From assembly GCA_964433755.1 (NCBI GenBank), contig CAYSSR010000001.1:186001-250000 (forward strand): DNA of 64,000 nt. The letters run 5' to 3'. Each line of letters begins with the position of its first letter. Position 1 is the stretch's first letter. This stretch comes from JAUVXJ01 sp964433755. GTDB taxonomy: Bacteria > Chloroflexota > Anaerolineae > UBA7937 > B3-Chlor. Under the pieces are notes generated by a model. It worked only from the letters and a program-made list of their open reading frames with translations, was not told where the DNA came from and made no database searches. The position numbers and the translations under genes are program-made. Positions 16,174 through 24,472 of the stretch are shown in pieces.

Positions 16174-17830
16174 TCGGCGCGTCTTTGCCGTGGGCCTGGA
16201 TGGGGCGACGCTGGACCTGATCAGGCACTGGGCCGCCGAAGGCAAGCTGCCCAATCTTGCACGCATCATGGATGAGGGCAGCCACGGCACACTGGAATCT
16301 ACCATCCCGCCGGTGACCGGTCCTGCCTGGGTGTCCTTCATGACGGGGAAGAACCCCGGCAAGCATGGGGTGGGCGACTTCTTGCAGAGGGCGACAGGAC
16401 AGTACCAGCGCGCTCTAGCGGATTCGAGAAGCGTGCGGTGTGAGCCTTTCTGGGTCACGGCAGGTCGTCGAGGGAAGAAGGTAGGCATCGTCAACGTGCC
16501 AGTCACCTATCCACCGTACGAGGTCAATGGTTTCCTGATCTCTGGCCTGCTCACGCCCCGAAGCACGGAGGAGTACGCCTACCCGTCTGGCTTGGTCGAG
16601 GAGCTTCGAGAGGCGGTCGGTGGATACAGGGTCAACCTCGATCACTTCTACTCGGAGGGATCGGGTGACCGGTTTCTGACCGATCTGCGAGAGCTTGTCG
16701 ACGTTCGGAAGAGGGCCGCGCAGCACCTCATGAACAGGTATGAGTGGGACTTCTTCATGGTTCACTTCATAGCCACCGACTGGGTGCAGCACTTCCTCTG
16801 GCACTGTCTGGATCCCACCCATCCGCGGCACAATGAGCGTGAGGCGAGGCTTTACGGCGACGCAATTCTGGACATCTACCAGTGCGTCGACCGCGCACTG
16901 GGTGAGTTGGTTGCCGGTCTCGACCGGGACACGGTGCTGCTCGTGATGTCCGATCACGGGTTCGGCCCGTTTCACAAGTACATATACTTGAACAATTGGT
17001 TGCTCGAGAAAGGTCTTCTGTCCCTGAAGAAGGGGCCGGCCACCCGCTTCAAGTATGCACTCTTTCGAGCCGGTCTCACACCGTCAGCGTTGTATCAGGC
17101 TCTTGCCAGGTTGAAGCTGGTCAGGGCGGCGTTCAGGGCCAGCAAGAAACAGAGGTATGACCTCTTGAGCAGATTCTTCCTTTCGTCGCAGGACATCGAC
17201 TGGCACACCACCAAAGCATACTCCGCGGGCAACATTGGACAGGTCTACGTGAACGTCAAGGGCAGAGAACCGCGCGGGATAGTCAATCCCGGCTCCGAGT
17301 ACGAAGCGGTGAGGGATCAGATCATCGCCTTGCTTGCCGACCTCGAGGATCCGGAGACCGGAGTTCCGGTGATCGAACACATCTACAGGCGCGAGGAGAT
17401 CTACAACGGTCCCTACGTAGATCAGATGGCAGATATCCTCTTCCTACCCGTGGACCTGGAGTACATCGCCACGGGTCTTTCTGAGTTCGTATCCAACGCT
17501 GTGATAGCACCCAGTTTTGCGTACAGTGGCACGCATCGGATGGAGGGCGTCTTCGCGCTGTGGGGCGGCGGAATCAAGGCGGGCCTGGAGGTTGAGGGTG
17601 TCAGGATCATAGATATGGCCCCCACTCTGTTGCACATGCTAGGCCTACCGGTTCCCCGCGACATGGACGGTACAGTCCTTACTGACCTTATGGACGAGGA
17701 GTTCGTTGCCTCCAGGCCGGTGCGATACTCGGACGAGGAGGAGTTGTCGTCGACAGCGGGGCCTGGCCTGACCGACGAGGAGGCCCAGGAGGTGAGAGAG
17801 CGGTTGAGGGGCTTGGGCTACGTAACCTGA
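16160..17830 (+). CDS. AlkP-superfamily phosphohydrolase/phosphotransferase (COG3379-like), copy 2
   Basis: 556 residues from GTG 16160. This start gives exactly the length of the paralogue at 13334 and places RRVF at the same distance from Met, so it was preferred over ATG 16103. Conserved sites are D14 (GLDGATLDL), T53 (PPVTGPAWVSF), D265-H266 (MSDHGFG) and H459 (GTHRMEG), one residue offset from copy 1 throughout, and the same C-terminal LRGLGYV ending. Cytoplasmic, no transmembrane segments. Keeping every metal-site residue in both copies suggests both are active, perhaps on different substrates. Substrate unknown. Confidence 0.82.
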   Translation: MTGTDRRVFAVGLDGATLDLIRHWAAEGKLPNLARIMDEGSHGTLESTIPPVTGPAWVSFMTGKNPGKHGVGDFLQRATGQYQRALADSRSVRCEPFWVTAGRRGKKVGIVNVPVTYPPYEVNGFLISGLLTPRSTEEYAYPSGLVEELREAVGGYRVNLDHFYSEGSGDRFLTDLRELVDVRKRAAQHLMNRYEWDFFMVHFIATDWVQHFLWHCLDPTHPRHNEREARLYGDAILDIYQCVDRALGELVAGLDRDTVLLVMSDHGFGPFHKYIYLNNWLLEKGLLSLKKGPATRFKYALFRAGLTPSALYQALARLKLVRAAFRASKKQRYDLLSRFFLSSQDIDWHTTKAYSAGNIGQVYVNVKGREPRGIVNPGSEYEAVRDQIIALLADLEDPETGVPVIEHIYRREEIYNGPYVDQMADILFLPVDLEYIATGLSEFVSNAVIAPSFAYSGTHRMEGVFALWGGGIKAGLEVEGVRIIDMAPTLLHMLGLPVPRDMDGTVLTDLMDEEFVASRPVRYSDEEELSSTAGPGLTDEEAQEVRERLRGLGYVT

Positions 17831-17843
17831 GCTGGGGCGCGTC

Positions 17844-18947
17844 ATGAAGATCTGCTACTACGGCAATCAACTGGGGTTCATCAGCGGCAGCCACAGGTAC
17901 GTGCTCGGTCTGGCCAAGCGGTTCATGGCCGAAGGCCACGAGGTTACAGTCGTCACCAAGGGCAGGGACACCAGGGTGACAGTACTGGACGGCGTGAGGT
18001 ATGAGGCCGTCTCCTTGGAGAGGAGAGAGACTCCAGCAAGCTACTACGTGGAGTTCCCGGTGCGGTCGCTGGCCTACTTCGCCAGGCACAGGGAGTTCGA
18101 TATCATTCATAGCATGGCCAGCTATCATCTCTTTGCCGTTCTGGCCAGGATGGCGGGCATCATGGCTAGAACACCGGTCGTCTATGGCGTCGTGTCACCT
18201 GCCAGCCGTGTGCTGAGGTTGTTGCGGTTCTCCAGGCTGGTTTGTTCCAGCAGGGCCATACAGGCCCACCTGGGCCAGGGCGCGGTCTTCGTGCCGCACT
18301 TCGTCGATCTGGCGGAGTTCCAGACGGAGGACCAGTACGACTATGGGCAGGAGGGGAACTTCACCGTGGGCAGCATGGGTTCGCCTGCACCGAGGAGGGG
18401 CTTCGAGTTCCTGATCAGGGCCTTGCCTATGGTGTTGGGGCGCCATCCCAATACACGTCTCGTGTTGGCTATCGAACACCCTCAGATACGGTATCGGCCC
18501 AAGCTGCAACGTAGGCTGGAGGAGATCAAGGAACTGATCGAGCAGTGTGGGGTGTCGGACCACGTGCAGTTGGTGGGGGAGGTAGACGTACCGAGGTTCT
18601 TCAACTCGTTGGACGTATTCGTGTACGCGGTGCAGACAACCAAGGGTATGATCGACATCCCGCCCACGATACTCGAGTGCCTGGCCGCAGGATGTGCCTT
18701 GGTGACCTCCGCGCGTGGAGGCATCCCCGAGTTGGTGCGAGACTGCGAGAACGGCTTCATGGTAGGCGAAGATGGCCACGACGATCCGGCGGCGTACGCA
18801 CGGAAGCTCGTGGAACTAGTGGAGAACAGGGATTTGCTCTCCAGGGTCCGCGGCCAGGCTCGCCGCAGCGTTGAGCCCTACGATGTGAACCAGGTTGCGC
18901 CCCAGGTGATGGACGTGTACGAGGACGTGCTAGGATGGAAGAAGTAG
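17844..18947 (+). CDS. Glycosyltransferase family 4
   Basis: 367 residues, two-domain GT-B fold. The N-terminal domain starts MKICYYGNQLGFISGSHRY with a glycine-containing donor loop and a DIIHSMASYH strand. The C-terminal domain has the FTVGSMGSPAPRRG strand, then ECLAAGCALVTS and RGGIPELV, the nucleotide-sugar-binding region of GT4 enzymes (the usual E-x7-E region). No membrane helices, so it acts at the cytoplasmic face. The start follows the AlkP stop by 13 bases, and the gene end overlaps the following flippase-like gene by 13 bases. Donor and acceptor are not evident. Confidence 0.83.
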   Translation: MKICYYGNQLGFISGSHRYVLGLAKRFMAEGHEVTVVTKGRDTRVTVLDGVRYEAVSLERRETPASYYVEFPVRSLAYFARHREFDIIHSMASYHLFAVLARMAGIMARTPVVYGVVSPASRVLRLLRFSRLVCSSRAIQAHLGQGAVFVPHFVDLAEFQTEDQYDYGQEGNFTVGSMGSPAPRRGFEFLIRALPMVLGRHPNTRLVLAIEHPQIRYRPKLQRRLEEIKELIEQCGVSDHVQLVGEVDVPRFFNSLDVFVYAVQTTKGMIDIPPTILECLAAGCALVTSARGGIPELVRDCENGFMVGEDGHDDPAAYARKLVELVENRDLLSRVRGQARRSVEPYDVNQVAPQVMDVYEDVLGWKK

Positions 18948-19960
18948 AGCAAGGGGCACCACTGGGCGAGTTGGGTGGAAAGACCTATGGACGGATCCTG
19001 TCCATCCTGGGCGTTGTCGTCTTCGCGGCTATCCTCTACTACGGCGGAGTCGAGGCCTTGCGCCGGCTTGCGCAGGTCAACTTGCTGTATCTCGGGTGTG
19101 CCTTCGTGGCTGCCGGATTGGCAGCCTTTGTGACCTCGGCCAGATGGGGGCTGATTGTGGATTCGCTGGAGGGGCACTCGACGCGCTCAAGGCTACAGTA
19201 CTTCTACTACGTGATGGTGGGCAAGATCTCCAGCACGTTCGTCTCCCAGTACGTCGGCGACTACGGCGTGAGGCCGTTGGCGCTCAAGGTCTCCAGCAAG
19301 ACCAGTATGGGGCATGCTTTCTATTCGGTCCTGCTGGACAGGTTGTTCGACCTTGCGCTCTCGCTTCTGTTCCTTGTCCCTGGGGTCTTGTTTGTGGGGG
19401 GACTCATCTCTCCCGAGGTGCTGATGGTGCTGGTTCTGGTGCTGATAGGCGGCTATTGGGCGGTCAGCGCGAGGAATCATCGCCTGCTATCGGGCCCGTT
19501 GGGCCTGGCAGTCCGGGCTCTGAGAGGGATAGGGAGATGGCTTCCCAGGCTCGACCGCGTGGTGGCCAAGCTAGCGAACGCTGTGGAGGGTGCCAGGGCC
19601 GGTTTCGAGCGGCTAGGCCCCGGCTGCATCACCAAGGCGAACGTATTGACTCTGGCCAGGTATCTGGCCATGGCCATGCGCGCCTACTTCATCGCGTGGG
19701 CACTGAACCTGCCGATTCCTTTCTGGCTGGTCTTTCTCGCCGTAGGACTGGTGCGTTTCACGCTTCTCTTTGCCGTAGCCCCTGGAAGGCTGGGCGTGCT
19801 GGAGGTGGGCTGGTACGGGATCCTTGCTCTGGGCGGCGTTCAGGCCTCCACGATCATTCCTTTCTTGCTGGGCCTGCGGCTGTACGGACTGGTCTTCAAC
19901 GCAGTGCTGGCGTTGATGGCTCATCTGGCTATGATGTTCAGCCGGCGCGCGTCGGCTTGA
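18935..19960 (+). CDS. LPG-synthase-TM / UPF0104 flippase-like membrane protein, copy 2
   Basis: 341 residues with eight or nine hydrophobic segments. The family block near residues 88-120 is present (VGKISSTFVSQYVGDYGVRP), as is the C-terminal APGRLGVLEVGWYG block, which matches the TPSGLGIMEGA region of the 2493 paralogue. No synthase domain. The start codon sits within the end of the GT4 gene at 17844, so the two are coupled, as is seen for flippase-like proteins next to glycosyltransferases. Movement of a lipid or lipid-linked sugar is a guess from family and context. It is the last gene before a 340-bp gap. Confidence 0.8.
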   Translation: MEEVEQGAPLGELGGKTYGRILSILGVVVFAAILYYGGVEALRRLAQVNLLYLGCAFVAAGLAAFVTSARWGLIVDSLEGHSTRSRLQYFYYVMVGKISSTFVSQYVGDYGVRPLALKVSSKTSMGHAFYSVLLDRLFDLALSLLFLVPGVLFVGGLISPEVLMVLVLVLIGGYWAVSARNHRLLSGPLGLAVRALRGIGRWLPRLDRVVAKLANAVEGARAGFERLGPGCITKANVLTLARYLAMAMRAYFIAWALNLPIPFWLVFLAVGLVRFTLLFAVAPGRLGVLEVGWYGILALGGVQASTIIPFLLGLRLYGLVFNAVLALMAHLAMMFSRRASA

Positions 19961-20300
19961 GAGAGAAGGTGATGAGCCAGAGTGTGTGTCGCCTCTGACC
20001 TGACCGTGGGTAGCCCCTGCTTGCGCCTCGGGCCTGGTTGTACCGTCAAATCTGTTTCGTCTGTGCCCGACTTGATCTATAATGGTAGCACTGTAGTGGC
20101 GTTCTCCTGGATGCCAGAGCTGGTGGGCATCGGTGTCGTGTCACGCAGCAGACTTGCGTAACATTCCTGGCGCTGGCCGCGGTGCGCTGTGACACGATCC
20201 GGAAGGGATATACGAACAGGGCTGTTGTTGGCCATTGCTGGCTCGAGGGGGATGGCCTGAAATCCCAAGGCTCTGTAGACGACTCAGGGGGGAGTAGTGG
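19961..20300 (+). other. 340-bp intergenic region with probable promoter and structured leader
   Basis: No gene was found here. It holds a perfect TATAAT hexamer at 20078-20083 with only a weak -35 upstream, followed by about 210 nt of potential leader rich in inverted repeats. These include a 9-bp arm pair at 20136-20144 and 20189-20197 and a smaller hairpin at 20111-20130. A strong purine-rich ribosome-binding site lies just before the GT2 start at 20301. Confidence 0.45.
20078..20083 (+). promoter_or_regulatory. Putative -10 element upstream of the 20301 operon
   Basis: A consensus TATAAT. The hexamer at the right distance upstream (TTTCGT, 20055-20060) is a poor -35, and there is no TGN extension, so the call rests on the -10 alone and on its place in a long gap before an operon. 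Confidence 0.35.
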
Positions 20301-21035
20301 ATGAGCGGGAAGCCGTTGGACCTGAGCCTGGTGCTCCCGTGCTACAATGAGGAAGTGGTGCTCGAGGATAGCGTGGCACAAATCATCGAGGTGTTGGATG
20401 GCACACGCTACTCCTATGAGATCATCTTCGTGGACGATTGCAGCAGCGACCGAACGAGGCAGTTGATCGACCAGGCCATCGAGCGCTATCCGGACAAACG
20501 GATGTCCAGGATCTTCCACGAAAAGAACGTGGGCAGAGGTGGCACCGTTGCCGATGGCATCAGAGTGGGCACGGGAGACGTCGCTGGCTTCATAGACATC
20601 GATCTGGAGGTCCATGCCCGGTATATCCCCTCGTGCGTGAACGCAGTGCAGAATGGGGCGGATGTCGCCATCGGGCGCCGTGTGTACAAGCTCAATCTGT
20701 GGTCCCTGGATCGTTATGTGATGAGCGTCGGATACGTCTGGCTGGTGAGGACGCTACTCGGCGTGGATCTGAACGACACAGAGACAGGGTACAAGTTCTT
20801 CAAGCGCGAGCGGATTCTGCCCGTGCTGGACGAGATCGACGATCAGCGGTGGTTCTGGGACACAGAGGTCATGGTGCGCTCACACTACAGGCGGTACCAG
20901 ATCGTGGAGATCCCCTGTTTGTTCCTACGCCGGTTTGACAAGAAGTCCACGGTCAGCCCTCTGTCCGATACTGTCAGCTACTTCCAGAAGCTGTGGCGGT
21001 TCAGGAAGACAGTGAGGGACGAGTTAGGAAGTTGA
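20301..21035 (+). CDS. GT2 glycosyltransferase
   Basis: 244 residues, start ATG 20301 behind GGGGGGAG. The GT-A fold shows LSLVLPCYNEE, FVDDCSSDRT and a metal-site variant DIDLE where DADLQ or DADG is usual. A conserved DTETGYKFFKRE acceptor block and a WDTEVMVR segment follow. No membrane helices. The enzyme is of the polyisoprenyl-phosphate glycosyltransferase type and begins a new operon after a 340-bp gap. Its stop codon overlaps the TTG start proposed for the acyltransferase. The DADL-to-DIDL change leaves the second Asp in place, so activity is likely kept. Confidence 0.83.
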   Translation: MSGKPLDLSLVLPCYNEEVVLEDSVAQIIEVLDGTRYSYEIIFVDDCSSDRTRQLIDQAIERYPDKRMSRIFHEKNVGRGGTVADGIRVGTGDVAGFIDIDLEVHARYIPSCVNAVQNGADVAIGRRVYKLNLWSLDRYVMSVGYVWLVRTLLGVDLNDTETGYKFFKRERILPVLDEIDDQRWFWDTEVMVRSHYRRYQIVEIPCLFLRRFDKKSTVSPLSDTVSYFQKLWRFRKTVRDELGS

Positions 21036-21577
21036 AGGCTCTACGAGAGATTGGGCTCCGCAAAGCTCTCAGGTTCGCGGCGGGCACTGTGTTGCTGGTG
21101 TTCTTCCGCCTGATGATCGTGCCTCCCTTGAGGACGGCCTTCTTGCGTTTGGTGGGAGCGCAGATCGGAAAGAACGCCATCGTCCACGCGGTCAAGTTCT
21201 TCAACGTATACCGCAAGGGCTTCGCCGCTATCCGGGTGGGGGACAACTGTTTCATCGGCGACGAAGCGCTGCTCGACCTGGCTGACGAGATCGTTCTGGA
21301 AGAGAGCGTGACCCTGGCTGAGAGAGTGACTATCCTGACTCACGTGAACGTTGGTTTCGAGGACCATCCTCTACAGAGGCATTTCCCTTCCTACTCCAAG
21401 AGGGTTGTCCTGAAAAGAGGGTGTTTCGTAGGCACCAACGTGACCATTCTGCCTGGCGTCACCGTAGGGGAGTGTGCGTTCGTGGCCGCAGGTGCCGTGG
21501 TCAGGGAAGACGTGCCTGCCTATCACGTGGTGGGGGGTGTCCCCGCTCAGACCCTCCGCGTCCTGCAACCAGACTAG
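21032..21577 (+). CDS. Left-handed beta-helix (hexapeptide) acyltransferase
   Basis: About 181 residues if TTG 21032 is used (TTGA overlap with the upstream stop, AGGAAG just before it). GTG 20993 would add 13 residues and is the alternative. A hydrophobic N-terminal helix (RFAAGTVLLVFFRLMIV) precedes hexapeptide repeats (IRVGDNCFIGD, VVLKRGCFVGTNVTILPGVTVGECAFVAAGAVV) and the typical VVGGVPAQ ending of WbbJ/CatB/LacA-like O-acetyltransferases. The role is probably acetyl-CoA-dependent O- or N-acetylation of a sugar in the glycan made by neighbouring genes. The substrate is not visible. Confidence 0.82.
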   Translation: MKALREIGLRKALRFAAGTVLLVFFRLMIVPPLRTAFLRLVGAQIGKNAIVHAVKFFNVYRKGFAAIRVGDNCFIGDEALLDLADEIVLEESVTLAERVTILTHVNVGFEDHPLQRHFPSYSKRVVLKRGCFVGTNVTILPGVTVGECAFVAAGAVVREDVPAYHVVGGVPAQTLRVLQPD

Positions 21578-21579
21578 CC

Positions 21580-22344
21580 ATGGACCCCACCGCCTACGAT
21601 GTCGTGCACGAAGTCGAGGAGTCCCACTGGTTCTTCGTGGGGCGGAGGAGGATTCTCTCTCGTCTCCTGGACGAATCCTTGGATGGACCGGGACGGCCCC
21701 AGATCCTGGACGTAGGCTGTGGCACCGGGGCCACGATGGGCTTCCTGGAGCGCTACGGGCAGGTCACTGGCATCGACGTATCGCTCAAGGCCATGCGGTA
21801 CTGCCAGACACAGGACAGGTCACGTCTGTGCCTGGCAGATGGAGCGTCGCTGCCTTTCGCCGATGAGAGCTTCGATCTGGTTACAGCTCTCGATTTGCTC
21901 GAGCATCTTCCACAAGAGGCAGGCGGGCTGCGGGAGATGTGGAGGGTGCTGAAGAGTGGTGGCCGGATGATCCTCTTCGTGCCGGCCTTCATGTTCCTGT
22001 GGAGTGATTTCGACCTCTTCTCCGGTCATCACAGAAGGTACACGAGACCCGAGCTGAGGCAGCGGATCGAACGGGCTGGCTTCGAGGTGGTGAGGATCTC
22101 GTACTTCAACACGCTACTGTTTCCAGTCGTGTGGGGAGTACGCACCGTGCAGAACATGGTGGGCGGATGGAGGTCAGTTCGCTCCGATCTGGACCTGCCC
22201 AGTGGTGTGTTCAATGGGCTGCTGACCACGATCTTCTCTCTGGAGGCTGGCCTGATCGACAGAGGATCCATGCCCTTCGGTGTATCGCTGCTCTGTGTGG
22301 CTGGCAAGGGAGCTTCGAACCGGATGCCCCATGAGCAACCATAG
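21580..22344 (+). CDS. Class I SAM-dependent methyltransferase
   Basis: 254 residues from ATG 21580, two bases after the acyltransferase stop; the longer open frame lies within that gene. It starts with a short segment typical of this subfamily (YDVVHEVEESHWFFVGRR) before motif I (ILDVGCGTGATMG), VTGIDVS, LPFADESFDLV and LDLLEHLPQ. The SGHHRRYTR segment after the core is common in Methyltransf_11/23 enzymes from glycan clusters. The end overlaps the next gene by 14 bases. Probably methylates a glycan or its lipid carrier; acceptor unknown. Confidence 0.83.
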   Translation: MDPTAYDVVHEVEESHWFFVGRRRILSRLLDESLDGPGRPQILDVGCGTGATMGFLERYGQVTGIDVSLKAMRYCQTQDRSRLCLADGASLPFADESFDLVTALDLLEHLPQEAGGLREMWRVLKSGGRMILFVPAFMFLWSDFDLFSGHHRRYTRPELRQRIERAGFEVVRISYFNTLLFPVVWGVRTVQNMVGGWRSVRSDLDLPSGVFNGLLTTIFSLEAGLIDRGSMPFGVSLLCVAGKGASNRMPHEQP

Positions 22345-24472
22345 GCGGTGGATGCTCTTGGAGTGGGAGCTGCCGGTTCCTGTCGTGCTGCTGCTGGCGG
22401 TGTTGTGCCTGCTTCCGCTTGTTCTGGTTTTCGGCTTCTGGACTGCGTCATCCCCCTTGGCCTTCCCCCAGTTTGTGATCGTCGTGGTTGCATCGGTCTA
22501 TCTGCCGGGCAAGTGGCTGCTGGACCTGGCGAGATCCAAACTCGGACCCCTGGAGGACCTTACGCTCTCGCTCGTGCTGGGCATGACTGTGAGCACCCTT
22601 GCCTACTGGATCACAGCTTTGGGCGGTCTCTCACACTTGTTCTTCCTTTGGCCGGTCACGGCAGTGGTCGCCGCTGTATGTCGCAGGCGGAATCGCTGGA
22701 TGACGATCTGGCGATCCAGCGTCCGTCTGGACGCAACGCACATCTTGCTCTGCGTCGTGATCGTGGTGCAACTCGTCCCTCTGGCAATGCTCCCCATGTA
22801 TTATCAGAATGCCGCTTCGGCGCCGCAGGGCGGCATGAGCTTCTTGAGCAGGCCCAAGGATGCGATCTTCCACCTCTCCATAGCGTACGAGTTGACACAC
22901 TCCATCCCTCCCGAGGTGCCATATCTGTCTGGGCTGCCCCTTGGCTATCACTACGAGATGGACCTTCTGAACGCGATGCTCAGCAACGTGGGACAGCTCA
23001 GCGTTCTGGATTTGACCGTGAGATTCACACCTACGTTGCTGCTCGTGATGACGACGCTGGCGATCTTCTGCTTCAGTCGATTGTGGCTTCGTTCGGGCTA
23101 CGGAGCTGTGCTAAGTGCCTTTCTGGTCATCTTGGGAGAAGACCTGTCTTTCGTCCCTGGACTACTCTACGGCTCGAATGAGGTATGGTCGGCACAGTTC
23201 TTCGGTGCGCCGACCACCTATTCCCTGTACTTCATGAACCCTATGCTGCCTGCTTTGGGCATTCTGTTCAGCGGGCTGTTCTGCCTGACGAAGTTCCTTC
23301 GCGAGCCTACCGGTATGTGGCTGGTCTTCACCGGTTTTCTCTTCGCCGTGGCTATGGAATACAAGATCTTCGTCACCGCCCAAGTCTGCATCGTCCTGGC
23401 CATATCTGCGGCTGTCTACCTGCTCTTGTTTCGAGACAGAAGGCTGGTCATGGTCGTCGTAGCAACCGCGCTTGCGGTGGCGCCATTCGCCCTCTATTCC
23501 TTTCTGGGAACAGAGGCTGGATCGCTGGTCTGGGTGAGGTTTGCACCCTGGCCATACGTCCCGCAGGCGCTGGAGGAGCTGGGTCTGAAGAGTACGTGGC
23601 TGGCGCAGCAGGTGGATAGTGTCTACGGCGGTGCCCTGAGTCCAGCAGGACTCGTGTCGCTGTGTGTGGTAGCTCTGCCCATCTACCTTGCAGGGAGTCT
23701 GGGTTTCCGCGTGCTCGCTCTTCCCAGCGTTCTGAGGGGGGTTCTAGTTCCCTCTCCCTCGACCATCGTGAGATTCTGTCTGGGTCTGATGGTCTTGGTG
23801 GGGCCAGCTATGGCCCTAACCTTGTCCATCACGCCTCTGGGCTATCCCGTCGAGCCTGAGTATAACCAGTCCATCTGGTTCTACGTGCTCAGCAAGTACG
23901 TGGCCTCGATCCTGGCGGTGGAGCTGATCCTGCAACTCTGCCGGGGCCGACGCCTTCGCTGGGCGGCGGTACTGGTGTGCGCCGTGGTGGTCCTGAGCGT
24001 TCCTTCTGCGGCACAGTTCTTCCATCGTCAGATGTCCGCCCGTCTGGACGTGGTGACCCAGAGTGAGCTGGAGTTGACCGGGTTCCTGGAGGAGGCTTGC
24101 TCAAATGGCCGGGTGGTTCTATCCCGTCAGAGGGTCGGGGAGTTGGCCTCGGCGCTGACACCTTGTCGAGTGCCCGCGCTCAACATCGCCGACTACAGCC
24201 ATTCCTTCGTATCGCTGTCGGGTCTGAATGCGCGGCTGGAGGATCGGGACCGTTTCTGGAGCGACTGGAACAATGAACGAGTGCTGACGGACATCCTGGA
24301 GCGGTATCGCGTGGACTACGTGGTGGTGGACCGCAGAACCGGAGACGTGGCCCCGCAGGAGTGGACGACTCTCGTCGGAGGACCAGCAGGGACCTCAGGC
24401 TCCGTGACCTTGGATCGGGTGATGGAGAACGCGGATTTCGCCGCGTACAGAGTATGGTGGGATGACGAATAG
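22331..24472 (+). CDS. Large GT-C-like membrane protein
   Basis: 713 residues from ATG 22331 (MSNHRRWML); the preceding codons lie inside the methyltransferase gene. There are about twelve to fourteen membrane helices, with an extracytoplasmic loop near residues 180-220 that carries conserved-looking polar motifs (FLSRPKDAIFHLSIAYEL, LPLGYHYEMD), then a soluble C-terminal domain of ~160 residues (from about MSARLDVVTQSE). The topology matches GT-C enzymes and bacterial YfhO/DUF2298-like proteins, but no precise family could be assigned. It is followed by a YfhO-like gene whose start overlaps its stop, so the two probably work together at the outer membrane face. Confidence 0.62.
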   Translation: MSNHRRWMLLEWELPVPVVLLLAVLCLLPLVLVFGFWTASSPLAFPQFVIVVVASVYLPGKWLLDLARSKLGPLEDLTLSLVLGMTVSTLAYWITALGGLSHLFFLWPVTAVVAAVCRRRNRWMTIWRSSVRLDATHILLCVVIVVQLVPLAMLPMYYQNAASAPQGGMSFLSRPKDAIFHLSIAYELTHSIPPEVPYLSGLPLGYHYEMDLLNAMLSNVGQLSVLDLTVRFTPTLLLVMTTLAIFCFSRLWLRSGYGAVLSAFLVILGEDLSFVPGLLYGSNEVWSAQFFGAPTTYSLYFMNPMLPALGILFSGLFCLTKFLREPTGMWLVFTGFLFAVAMEYKIFVTAQVCIVLAISAAVYLLLFRDRRLVMVVVATALAVAPFALYSFLGTEAGSLVWVRFAPWPYVPQALEELGLKSTWLAQQVDSVYGGALSPAGLVSLCVVALPIYLAGSLGFRVLALPSVLRGVLVPSPSTIVRFCLGLMVLVGPAMALTLSITPLGYPVEPEYNQSIWFYVLSKYVASILAVELILQLCRGRRLRWAAVLVCAVVVLSVPSAAQFFHRQMSARLDVVTQSELELTGFLEEACSNGRVVLSRQRVGELASALTPCRVPALNIADYSHSFVSLSGLNARLEDRDRFWSDWNNERVLTDILERYRVDYVVVDRRTGDVAPQEWTTLVGGPAGTSGSVTLDRVMENADFAAYRVWWDDE

